The notes under the pieces were generated by a model, which worked only from the letters and a program-made list of their open reading frames with translations, searched no databases and was not told the DNA's origin. 64,000 bases of DNA. Source: Micropterix aruncella. Its lineage: Eukaryota; Arthropoda; Insecta; Lepidoptera; Micropterigidae. Position 1 is the first letter of the stretch. Each line of letters begins with the position of its first letter. The stretch spans positions 28,111,458 to 28,175,457 of the forward strand of contig OX155952.1 of assembly GCA_944548615.1 (NCBI GenBank), given 5' to 3'. Shown piece after piece: positions 37,510-49,776 of this stretch. The position numbers were made by a program, and so were the translations under genes.

Positions 37510-38769
37510 ATATCCACATAAAAACAACCACAAAGATTTATAGTTCATACAGCCTAAAAACTAAAAATGTTATCATTATAAAACTGCTGTATTTTATTTG
37601 ACTTAGGTACCTAGTTTCTTCTCTTGCTACTTTAGATTTTTCACCGAGAAACGAAGTAAAATATTAATGGGTATGGACATTTCGAACCCGCCGCAAATAA
37701 CGGTCAGCTATACATCACTAAGAAGCTGTTTTAATGTTACACGATTAGTAATATGGCGGTATGTCTCAAATCGTGTGGGTAATAGTTATGGCGATGTAAC
37801 AAATAAGGTTTAAATAAGGCCCCACCATGTTACAATCACAAGGATAAATTCCAAACAGCAATTACAAGATTTTCCACTTCCTAAAAAGGAAAATATAATG
37901 ATGTGCTAATGTTTAATTTTATTTCCTATCGACTTTATGCTAATTTAACTTGTAACATGCACATTTTAATTTGTATGTATCCTCTATTTCAATTTTATTC
38001 TTTAACTATTTATTGCGATATTATTTTTCCATTTATTGCGATTTATTAATATTAATATTTATTTATTTTTTATTATTACGATATTATATTATTTTATTCA
38101 ATTTGGTCACCATTTATTGCAATGTTATTTTTCCATCCACAATGATTATTTACCTTTGTAACGGGTTATTAAAATTCCTTTTTAAATATTATTTGCAGAC
38201 TGACTAAAAGACGCAGTGACATACAAATGACTTAGTTTTTAGATTAATAATTAACTTGTAGGTACTTACAGTATTTATCATTATGACTTAATTTTTAATA
38301 TTATTTGATGCCTAGCATATTTCTAAAATTATATAGTTGAAATTATGCACAAGCTTTGGTGTGGGCCTAGGCCTAGTTGGGCGCCTTGGATTTAAATAAA
38401 TACTGGGCTGAAGTACTCTCTATTTTGGTGCTATTTACAGTGAAGCCTCCAGTGATAATGTAAATAATGTACTGCAATTAAAAATATTGCGCTTTTCTAT
38501 GAGTAAACAAATAAAATAAAATAAATTCATACTGCTACAAACATTTCAAAAACGTATCCATATAATTGAAATATTTAAAGATACTCGACAACAGTATTTA
38601 GTGAGCGTATTGAAGTATTTAAAGATACTCGAAAGAGAGACACTCGACGATATGCATCTGTATAATAATTCATTTTAACAACCCTAAATATGTATTGAAA
38701 TTGCTGTTTCCACTGTTAGTTCATACGAGTGAAAAAATACATTAATTTTGATGAAGGATTTCAAAATCA
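37510..38769. other. AT-rich sequence; right part repeats unit 2
   Basis: 37510-38195 shows no gene, being mostly T-rich. 38196-38769 matches 15680-16290. Confidence 0.6.
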
Positions 38770-39036
38770 ATAGAATTTCATATGTCTCCAAATGTCTGGT
38801 TGCTACCTGGGCAAAATGAAAAAGCCGATGAATTTGCTAAGACGGGAGCAAAGGGAACGTTATACGGCCCTGACCCTTACTGTGGCGTATCAAAAACCCT
38901 TGCAAACCTAATGCTCAAACAAATATTTTTAGAACAAACCGTCAACCACTGGAACAACACGCCAGGGTTGAATCATTCCAAAGCGCTAATTAAGGCTTAT
39001 AGATCAGCAATGGTCGCAGTGTTACAAGGCTCATAA
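38770..39036 (+). pseudogene. LINE RNase H domain fragment
   Basis: Plus-strand frame with LPGQNEKADEFAKTGAKG, followed by GPDPYCGVSKTLANLMLKQI. The NEKADE motif with its catalytic Asp and the following helix are typical of the RNase H domain at the end of Pol in I/R1/LOA-type LINEs. The beginning of the domain is absent. The unit-2 paralog at about 16290-16320 lacks it. Confidence 0.7.
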
Positions 39037-39692
39037 AGACCTTAATAAAGCCCCACTCAACAAATAAAAATATAATACCTGGGCGTACTAATCGCCAAAG
39101 GAAAAACACAGATAGAGAGGCAGCAGGCCCAAGTACTAGACGAGGACGCACCGAAGGAATAGGATAGATTTTGAGGCCCCAAGGTCCACGGGAGTCTTAG
39201 GCCTTGGCGCTAAGAGTATCAGCACAATGCTGTTTTACTTACATGCTGTTCTGTTGAATTAGTTATTCAGAAGAATAGAAAAAGCGTTCAGTAAAAAACA
39301 GCCCAAAAAAAAAATGCGTGAAGGGTTAATTCCTATATTATTTATGTGTACATTCCCTTACTTCCTTACTACTCCCAACTTTTGAGATAACCCGTCATAG
39401 TGACAATTATGCTATGTTTCTTCCGATTCTCTTTATTAGCTAGACACAAAATAAATATTTGTGATATTGTGAACACATGTAGATTTACAGGGGTTTGATA
39501 TTAATTTATATTGATATAAATTGATATAAATCGATCTCTTATGTTGGTGTATGTCGGTAAATGATTTGTGATAACACACGTATACAGACCGTGTATACGT
39601 AAGTAAACACAACTTATTTTGTTTCCTTCAAAGAAGGCCACATCGCTTGCAATACAACTACGCCAGCGCGTGACCCAGTCCTCCATTCATTT
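39037..39692. repeat. LINE-UTR-like and palindrome-bearing blocks, unit 3
   Basis: Matches 16310-16920. No gene. Confidence 0.6.
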
Positions 39693-40905
39693 TTCGTAGG
39701 CTGACTGAGTTCCTAAAAAAAAGGGTCATAAGAAAAGTACCGATACTTTGGGGAATCGATACTTTGGGGTATCGATACTTTTGTGTCGATGCTTTTACGA
39801 GTACTTTTACGAATACGATACTTTCTTTTTCGATACTACTCATGAGTACAGTATCGATACTTTCTGTTCGATACCTTGTCACTACATGTTGTAGATAGGC
39901 CACTAAGACTCATACGTGCAGGGTCGGCCAAACTCACGGGTCAACACCCATCCGGCAGCCACCACGCAGAAGTGCGAACCCGGGCAGGACTCTGGCCTGC
40001 GGGCGAGTTTCCCCGTAGAAATTAACCTTCGGGCGCTTTGCGCACCGTGCGGCGTCAGTCAATCGACTGTGTATTGCGACTGATAGCCGGGGGAAGGGGG
40101 GGTCTGGAAACGGATTTGTGTCCTATAGAGCGGATGTAGTTGTTAACCTTACGGCAACTGCTATTGAAACAACCAATCGGCTACCCGATACCGGGTGAAA
40201 AGCCGGGCAAAGAATGCAGTGGTCCGCGTTAGATTCGGTAGACACCGAATAACCGATACGTAAGGGAGAGGGACGCGCAAGCAACCTCCAACCCGTAATC
40301 GTATTTGTAGGCTGACTGAGTTCCTAAGAAACACAAATAGTTCCTAATAAAAGTACCGATACTAAGGGGTATCGATACTTTGGGGTATCGATACTTTTGT
40401 GTCGATACTTTTACTAGTACGATACTCTTATTTCGATACTACTCATGAGTACAGAATCGATACTTTCTATTCGATACCGTGTCACTACCTGTTGTAGTTA
40501 GGCCACTAAGACCCATGCGTGCAGGGTCGGCCAAACTCACGGGTCAACACACATCCGGCAGCCTCCACGCAGAAGTGTGAACCCGGGCAGGCTTCTGGCA
40601 TGCGGACGAGTTTCCGTTAGGAATCAACCTTCGGGCGCTCTTGGGCGGTTTGCGCACCGTGAGGCGTCAGTCAATCGACTGTGTATTCCGACTGATAGCC
40701 GGGGGGTCTGGAAACGGATGTGTGTCCTATAGAGCGCATGTAGTTGTTAAACTTACGGCAACTGCTCTTGAAACAACCAATCGGCTACCCGATACCGTGT
40801 GAAAAGCCGGGCAAATAATGCAGTGGTCTGCGATAAATTCGGTAGACACCGAATCACCGCTACGTAAGGGAGAGGCGCAAGCAACCTCGAACCCGTAATC
40901 AGTCG
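39693..40905. repeat. Tandem duplication of CGATACTT plus GC-rich block
   Basis: Two direct copies, 39693-40303 and 40304-40905, each starting GTAGGCTGACTGAGTTCCTA. Each has the CGATACTT cluster followed by the GC-rich block. Units 1 and 2 have one copy each. The block continues singly to about 41110. Confidence 0.85.
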
Positions 40906-41129
40906 GGAGGCCGGAGAAATCTGACTGAAACTGGTAGCCAGAGGGCGAGGTGGCCCCACTGGGTTACCTTCCTAGTGCCTCGTCTCTGGCGGGTTCGTGG
41001 TTTCTGCTGGACGGTAGATTTGTATCGTCCATAAAGTCTTCTACGCTCACCTCACGAGAGATAGAACGATCGTTAAAACTTAATGGGGTGACGGGTTCGC
41101 CCGATGTAGTCGACAAACCACAAATGTAA

Positions 41130-41866
<737 letters not shown>

Positions 41867-42013
41867 TGTTCAAATTTATCCGGACGAGTATAACTTCGAC
41901 AGGTAGTTTTAATCGACGAACGTTCGTTTCATATTCTGCTCTAACGTATTGCTTTATCTCGTTCGCTTGAACTAATTTCAGTTTTAGTTCACAAAGAAAC
42001 GCAATAGAGCCCA
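41867..42013 (+). mobile_element. MITE copy 4, right half only
   Basis: Matches the right half of copy 2 and ends GCAATAGAGCCCA. Confidence 0.82.
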
Positions 42014-42029
42014 ATATCCCTATTAATTG

Positions 42030-42087
42030 CTATCTAACGAAACCAGGCTAAAACACTTGCTAATTTTAGCCTGGTTTCGTTAGATAG
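42030..42087. repeat. 24-bp perfect inverted repeat, 10-nt loop
   Basis: Arms 42030-42053 and 42064-42087 are exact reverse complements. Units 1 and 2 (about 9350-9410 and 18155-18215) have the right arm in diverged form but not the left. Confidence 0.93.
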
Positions 42088-42387
42088 AGTTATACATTTT
42101 AATTATTTCTTAGTTTGTCACGTATTTTATTTTAACAAAGGCACTCGAAGTTTATCACGTATTTCATTTTAGCAAAGACTTTTTCATTGATTACTTATCA
42201 AAGATACTAATAAAAAGTGATAATTTGTGTAAATAACTTTATTGCCGTAATTGTGATTTTCAAATTTCATAGACTAATTATATATTTATTAATACTACAT
42301 TATACTATAATAATATAATACTTACACTTTATAAATCTTTATACTTTTCCATAGAACACTAACATTGCATATTTCTAATCGTTTCAA

Positions 42388-44939
42388 TCATTTTCCATAC
42401 AATTGTCTCAGAAGCGTCAAGTATGACCATGCAGATGCCACAATCTAGCAAAAAATAGTACATTATTAAAAGAAATGGGTAAGTTTTCTGTGCATTAAAA
42501 TAAAATATTACTTACATGTAAAAATGTGCTATTGGACAAAGTAAGAAACTTCATCGCAGTCAGCTCCACAGGCTTTTGGGTCCTCATTTGTAATTGAATC
42601 AAATTCATTTTAAAAGTTCTATCAGTGTTGTGCCACCCAGAATTATATGCCGCTGAAGTCAGCTTCGAATTCTAAAAGAAACAAAAGGTATAGGGAAATG
42701 ATTGCGTCAATGTTACTCAGCAATGAGTAACATTAACAGCGGATATTTCTGTAACGCAAAACGGGTAAATTGCTTTTTTCCGATTTTGCTCGCTTCCGAT
42801 ACTGCTCGCTTCGCTTCCGATATGCTGCCCAAATCAACGTTCAAATAAATGTTTGAAAGTTTACAACATTACTTCACTTCATAAGCTTTTAAGTAGTATT
42901 GTATGTATATTTGATTGTGTATTAGTTTACACAGCAGCGAGCATAATGATAACATGGGATAGGTCAGTCCGCTGCTATTATAATTTAGTCCGATCCGATG
43001 TAATTATATAAATGCAATCTATTTGTTTATTGCTGAATAAACAGTTTTTTATAAATAATTATGTGATATTATGATTATTTCTATACATTTTACAGTATTT
43101 TCTTTTAGAGTAATTTCGTTTTTAATATTTTGTTATCTTAGTAGATAACAACAACGACGTTTTCAATATTTTGTTATTTTTTTTAAATATTGACTATTAT
43201 TGTTTTTTTTTGTTGTATTTTTATTTTTATTATTGAACCATACGTACTATTGAACCATACGCAATTGCGTCAATGATACTCAGCAATGAGCAAAGTCGGA
43301 AGCGGATATTTGCTGCTATTCTGTAACGCAAAACGGATGAATTGTTTTTTCCGATTCTCTACGTTGCCAAATCAACGCTCAAATAAACGTTTAAAAGTTT
43401 ACAACATTACTTCACTTCATAAGGTTTAAAGTGTTTGTATATTTGATTGTGCATTAGTTTGCACAACAGAAAGCATGAGGACGACATGGGATAGGTCAGT
43501 CCTTTGCTAATTGTATTATTATATGACAGTCATATAAAACTAAACAGTGAATTAAATATTTATACAATTCAAAAAATGGTGTTTTTAATTAAGAACATAA
43601 TTAAATATTTCCTTTATTGTTACAAACAAAACAAAAATATCTAAATTAAAAAATCAAGTATTAAACCACTAAAATAATAACATTAAATAAAATATAAAAT
43701 CACCTGTTGTATAAGTACATCACTGTACCAACAAAGCATGAAAACTTCCAAGGAGATTGCAGAGATGTACAAAATAAAAGTAGATATTTTATCCGGTGGC
43801 ACCACCTACAATTCAAACAATAAATCCTATATACCGGGCAAATGTGTATACATGAAATGAAATGTAAATTACATACCAGTAAATTAAACAAAAGCACGCA
43901 AAGAACTATAGCAGTAACAGAAAGGGTAACAAACAATGGAAAGCTAAAGATATCTTCCAATAATTGACACAGTCTGAAATAATCAAAATATTGTTAATTA
44001 TTTCTTTTTTTAAAAACGTATTAAAATTTTATTTAACTTTTTAAAAACCAACCTCAATAAACGACAATGATACGAAATACACTTTTTTAGAGAGTTGTTA
44101 GAGGTTTCTATAACCTCGTATTGATCGAAGTTGCTCTGTTTTGGTTGTATAGCATTTAAAGAGTCGGATATCATTTGAAAATGATAGCAGAGCAACGATA
44201 TTAACATACACATAAAGACATCACTTATAACATTATATACAGCTGCATAATAGGCTAAAATTTTAATAACATAATAATTTCACAGTTTTAATAATAATTA
44301 CATTATTTAGATAAAAAATGAACATGAGATTTCAATAGTACCTCCCCAAAACTGCGATATGAAAACAATCGTAAAAATCAGATCAGACTTTTCATAATCG
44401 AAAGGATACCAAATCTCGTAAGCTAATTTCACGTGTGCCTCTCCTAACTGGATATAATCCATCATAGCACCTAAAATTGGAGTCATACCAAATGCAAGTA
44501 CAGTACCAGTTGACAATATTATGAACAACAAACACGCTTTATAAGTTGGAGATACTATTTCATGGAATCTTTTTATGCCATTCTCGTCGTCAGCCCGTGG
44601 CCATAATAATTTTATATCATGAATCACTACATAAATCAACTTTCTGCGCACTATAAGCGTGGCTAATTTTACTAGAGAGTTAACAGTGACGAAAATGTTT
44701 GGAATTATTTCAAGTACAGCGAGGAGCGACTCCGATGTAAAAATAAACATTACATTACAGAAGCACAATAATACCAAATTCGATACAGATATTACACAAA
44801 GTAAATACTGAAACACCCGAAATTTGTTTAATTGATTTTCAACCTGGTAAAATTTATTGATACCCGCAGTCGCCGTTGTTATATCGAAAATGCCAAATAC
44901 GTCATCGAATAACAAATATTTCAACTTATTTTGGTCCAT
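42388..44939 (-). CDS. Odorant receptor OR-D, six exons, intact
   Basis: 7tm_6 odorant receptor, fourth paralog. Exons on the minus strand: 44939-44342, 44254-44053, 43973-43877, 43805-43704, 42671-42516 and 42444-42388. Lengths are identical to OR-A and all frames are open, 403 residues. It differs more from A-C than they do from each other (DITTATAGINKFYQVENQ, STGTVLAFGM). Its 5' flank is a different version that matches the ghost starts at 14156 and 35888 better than it matches A-C. Intron 4 (1,032 bp) holds an internal direct duplication (about 42697-42990 and 43260-43545). Confidence 0.94.
42697..43545. repeat. Direct duplication within OR-D intron 4
   Basis: Two copies of about 290 bp (from ATTGCGTCAATG at 42701 and 43264) are separated by about 270 bp. 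The other receptors have one copy. Confidence 0.8.
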
Positions 44940-45789
44940 CTTGCCTCGTTAACTCAAGCAAGGCTAAGGCGAAATGTGGTAGGAAAGTCCAAATGAATTT
45001 GGTTCTCTCTAGTCATATGATACATACATATATTATGGAATTCGCAATTAGTGTTGTCTTTGCGTGATGTTGTTTCACAGTTTTCATATTCTATTCCTGT
45101 ATAAAGGTGCCTCATATTTTATGGGCCTTTATATTTCATTACCGTGTTTCCTACCATATGTTGTCCTTAGAAGGAAAATTATTGGTATCAACACGAATAC
45201 GAATAAATCACAATTTATACATTGCAATTTAATGGCTTCTACCGATAATGTATTCTAAGGTCTTTTTTACATGATTACCATTCAAACCTCTGCAAAGACA
45301 ATCATTCTATAGATTTTATTATTAAAAATATATCAGCTTTTTAATCTCAAGAATAAATAGGCATGTTGTTTTCGACTATGATTGGCAGAATTTTATCAGT
45401 AAACGTACTGGATTTCATTTCATACTATACTGCAAGGGCGGTACTTAATTTTACTGTATCTGTTGTATTTTATCGGTAATATTCTCAAACAGTGAATCAT
45501 ACAACTTCATAGCTCGACCAATATTTGGCCTAGGTAGATTATTTCCTTAATTTTGGGCGTCTTCTCGTTTTCAAGGCGCCATGCCGAAGACTGTTGGCAG
45601 AATATTGTTCTGAAATCCATATATCGTCGATCTGAATATCGTACTGAGAACCATTATATAGTTTAAAGTATGCACAAGCCACTGTTTACCTGGTACGTTG
45701 GACTGAAACCCATATATCGTCGCCAGTTTCGCCATATGTGCATATTTGCATATATGTGCACATACGTGCATATACATACGCCATATGTG
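44940..45789. other. Upstream block of OR-D
   Basis: Non-coding. The first 560 bp match the flanks of the ghost starts, then the shared block of 36501-36746. A short array of CATATGTGCATA words lies at 45733-45805. Confidence 0.7.
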
Positions 45790-46095
45790 CATATTTCGCC
45801 ATATATGTATGCGTTTCATAAAGGCGGCGTCCGTAGAAGCTCGGGAACTCATGTCTTGAGCGACCTGCTTTCGATGCTCTTGTTGGTCAAAATTGAACCA
45901 TTCGGAACCAGTCGTGTGGAGACGCGTTTCGTGCTCAGAATATTAGTCCGATTGTTATGAATAAACTTAAAAGATATGTTTATCTTTTGTGCCAACTGTC
46001 CTAGACTCATATGACGATTTTAGAGCGCCTGCTTCTTGATTTTGTCAATCGTAGTCGTTGAATGGCGACCAGAACGAAGCATATTTTCTAACATT
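45790..46095 (-). pseudogene. Mariner transposase fragment, paralog of 36747
   Basis: Minus-strand ENMLRSGRHSTT, IDKIKKQAL and, in another frame, WFNFDQQEHRKQVAQDMSSR then DAAFMKRIH. Same truncation as 36747-37012, so it was inserted before the unit duplicated. Confidence 0.77.
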
Positions 46096-46139
46096 TCTCG
46101 GGCTCCTTATTTAATTTACCTATTTCATTTTGTGGTAAA

Positions 46140-46620
46140 AATAGGATCAGCACAATGCTGTTTTAGTTACATGCTGTTCTGTTCAAATAGTTAGTTAGAA
46201 CAATAGAAAAACATTCTGTATAAAACAGCCCAAAAAATAATGCATAAAATATTAATTCCTATAATGTTTATATGTACATTCCCTTACTTATAACTTTTGA
46301 GATAACCCGTCATAGTAACAATTATGCTACATTTCTTCCGATTCTCTCTATTAACTCTAGAGGCACAAAATAAAAAAAATGTGAAATAGTGAACACATGT
46401 AGATTTACTTTATTATGATTTTAATTTATTCATAAAATATGTATGTTGGTGTATGTCAGTAAATGATTTGTGATAACACACGTATACAGACAGTGATAAC
46501 ACACGTAACATACGTGTGTTATCACAACTTATTTTGTTCCCTTCAAAGAAGGCCACATCGCTTGCAATACAACGACGCCAGCGCGTGTCCCAGTCCTCCA
46601 TTCATTTTTCGTTGGCTAAC
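46140..46620. repeat. Unit-4 copy of palindrome-bearing block
   Basis: Matches 7080-7440. Contains perfect 15-bp arms at 46493-46507 and 46511-46525. The array homology ends near 46620. Confidence 0.8.
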
Positions 46621-47164
46621 TGAGGTACATATTATTATTAGAAGCGTTAAATTTCAACGTACCATCCAGGCGACTGAAGCAGCATGTAACATTTCACCTT
46701 CCCACTTCGCAGACAAATCAATCTCTCCACAATCCTATCTCACGTACATGCCGGTTATACAACACTATAACCGATAACAACATTGATTTCTTCAACCTGG
46801 GACCATTAGCAGTTAAGTCCATTATAAATAACGTATTATGAAACAAATTGATGATTTACCGTATTTTTTTATTATTTTATTCCAGAAAATATTTGATCTA
46901 TTTTTATTAATTTTTTTTTACAATTTAATTGTTTTTCAGAATTTACTGTAAATTTATTTCTAAAATTTTAAATTTTTCTTTTCATAATTTTTAACGATAT
47001 TAATTTTTGTACTGATAATTTTGTAAATCATGAGATATGGCGCATACGCAATTATTAATTAAGCATGTGGAGTACGCAAAAAATATTATACTCTATTTAG
47101 AAACAATGTTAAAATGTTAGCGATAACCATGTATTATTAGAGTATTTTTTGCGTACCTATTATA
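46621..47164. other. Single-copy AT-rich stretch
   Basis: No gene recognised. An imperfect inverted repeat pairs TACGCAAAAAATA near 47077 with its complement near 47143. Confidence 0.5.
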
Positions 47165-47385
47165 CTAAATAAAATAAATAAATATGACCTTCAGCTCCTT
47201 CAGCGATTTTTTAGTGACTTCAATCCGCTCGCCTTCTTCGAAGTGATAATTTTAGGTTCGAAAACAGAAAAAGGTCAGATGGTGCCATATCAGGTAAGTA
47301 TGGGTGATTGATCGATGACATTCGTTATTTTTTTGCTAAAATCTTTTGCGCAATGATGGATTTGTGCCGCACACCCAGGATTTTT
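47165..47385 (-). pseudogene. Mariner transposase catalytic-domain fragment
   Basis: Minus strand reads HKSIIAQKILAKK, a stop, then SINHPYLPDMAPSDLFLFSN, the region around the last catalytic Asp of mariner (usual YSPDMAPCDFFLF). Further stops follow. A different copy from the N-terminal fragments at 36747 and 45790. Confidence 0.82.
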
Positions 47386-48640
47386 AAATCAAATCAAATT
47401 ATTTTATCTGACCATCTCGACGCAGAAAATAAGACACTTTTAAATTAGAACATCCAGAAATTTAATATTAAATTCTTAAACATAAACATATGAACAACAT
47501 GTTAAATCTTATGATGGTGCTTAAATTCAAAGAAAATATAGTAATTTTATGTAATCTAAAAACCAAAGAAACAAAGCAGAATAAAAATACATTATTAATG
47601 TAGCCTACATTAGCAATACCAGAAGTTCTACAGTTCTAGGATATCTACAACTAAGTAATTGAATACCTTTAACTAACTGCTATAAGAATAATTGTGAAAT
47701 AATGTATTAAAATCTAAACCAGAAAAGAATACTTAATGACCAGAAAGAAATAGAAGATCAAAATTATTTAAAATCGAAAGATCTATCCATCAGAATAATA
47801 TATACAGATTAGAATTAGGTATACAAGTTAAAATTGAACTATAAAAGAAATATATCACAATAAATAATCAAAATAATACATAATAATCGCATTTGAAATC
47901 TAAAGTCAGTGAGATAAAGTAAATAATATACAATAAATATATACTATAGAAATAAAGTTACGTAGCTTTAACGTAAATACAGAAAACAAAAGGTATAATT
48001 AAAATTAGAGTTCCTAAATTATATAAATATTTCAACAAGAGATTTTGATTAGTCCGTTTCGTGAATTCAATATAATTATCGATATATTTATATTTTGTGG
48101 TAGACTATTGTGATCATTTACACTTCTATATACCGTTGTGTGTTGGAATTCTAAAGTGGCCGCCCACGATGTATGGATATGTTACATATTTCTTGTTTCG
48201 TGTGTAGCATAGTGGAATTCATATGTGTATGTAAAATGAAATGATCAAAAATGTCATATATAGTGGTTTGCTCTTTGTTTGAAGCCCCTAATGGCTCTCA
48301 CTGCTCGTTTTTTGCGGGATAAATTTATAATTTATGTTGACGGCATTGGCCCATAGAAGTATGCCATAGCACAAGTGAGATCCCACGAGCGAGTAATATG
48401 CGTTAATCCTCTCTTTTTTATTAGATGACGTTGCTTAGTTTAAAAGTCGCATACCGAACATTATGGACTTTCCAAGACATTTTCTCATCAATGTGAATGC
48501 CTACGGATTTATTTGACGTAGGTCTTACTAAGTTAATCAGTTATCAGTGGTTTTTTCCTTTCTATTAGTGAAATTTATACCTTCCATTTTATTAATGTTT
48601 AAGAACATTGAAGTGAAGCCAAATCCGAGCAGCTGTTTTC
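47386..48640 (-). mobile_element. Decayed LINE, minus strand
   Basis: A-rich tail (minus-strand GATTTGATTTAAA) at 47386-47400, a long AT-rich 3' region, then RT thumb residues at 48270-48520 (SVGIHIDEKMSWKVHNVRYA and a CR1-like AIRG end) with several stops. Confidence 0.6.
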
Positions 48641-48729
48641 GTATTTGCGGTATTTCCACTTCTTTTCTTGCATGACACTTTTAAATGTGCCCTCTCTGTA
48701 TATACTAGAATGTTGTGAATTCATTAAAA

Positions 48730-49370
48730 GTAATCCCGATATCTACTCCTTACGAAGAGATGTACATCAAGGGCTACGAGGAATAGAAACCTCATAAATT
48801 GTCCCTCAGTGAGGACAGAAATGTGTAAAAAGGGACCTGAGTTCTGTTGTGTTAAATATTTTAACGCTATTCCACAAAACATCAAATCAATGCAACAACC
48901 AGGATTCAAACAGACATTAAAACACTGGCTCAAAAATAAATGTTATTACAGCGTGAATGACTTTTTAAACGATAATGACAAATAAGTAATATAACATATT
49001 TTTATTGTAATTCTCCAACATTTTAAACTTTAAACATTTATATTCAATTCTAGCTCTAAATCTGACAAACCGTAGATAACCTAATAATTTCAGATTGACT
49101 TAATTTAAAAACAAACTGACATTTGATTTATATATAGTAATGGAAATTTACTAAATTTGTACATTATTATTTTGTCTAATTATTATTTTGTCAATACCTA
49201 TGTCTAAAACGTAAAATTTTCGGGTTTGATTTCCTTCAACTGCGAAGTGAACATATTTAATTATAGAAAAATACATATTGTACGCCTGATTGGTAAACTG
49301 TATAGCACATATAATACTACCTATCCATTTTGTACGACCTACTTACAGTTCACAATAAAGAATTATTATT
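48730..49370 (+). mobile_element. LINE C-terminus, plus strand
   Basis: Frame 48828-48983 gives CCVKYFNAIPQNIKSMQQPG then KHWLKNKCYYSVNDFLNDND and a stop, typical of CR1-like C-termini. A 3' UTR runs to ATTATTATTAATA near 49370. It lies tail-out against the element at 47386-48640. Confidence 0.78.
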
Positions 49371-49534
49371 AATACTTTTTCGTTTGTTTAAAACCAGATT
49401 AGAGATCGTGGCCGTCTGTGGCAATCGTGATCCCACTGTGTGGCACTTCAGGGTGCCGCGGCTTACACTTTGGGAGCAATGCCCTCTGCTAGGCAATAAA
49501 AAATAATAGAAAAAGAGAACCATTTAAAGTATAC

Positions 49535-49578
49535 ATTCTAAAGAGTGAAAGTGTTTTTACACTTTCACTCTTTAGAAT
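49535..49578. repeat. 20-bp perfect hairpin, 4-nt loop
   Basis: Arms 49535-49554 and 49559-49578. A second smaller hairpin of similar composition (GACTCTTTT / AAAGAGTC) follows at 49579-49612. Confidence 0.92.
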
Positions 49579-49776
49579 GACTCTTTTTTCACTTTTTAGT
49601 GAAAGAGTCTGAAAGAGATGCTAATATTACGTTATTGTAAAGTGCACATCTTAAAAGCAACATCGTGCAACGTTATATTTTTTTCCAGAGTATGATTTTA
49701 AATTAGTTATGCTTTAGATATTGCAAGGTGATATATTTCTCTCGTTAGTTTTAATCCGTTTCGTATCTCCAAATCC

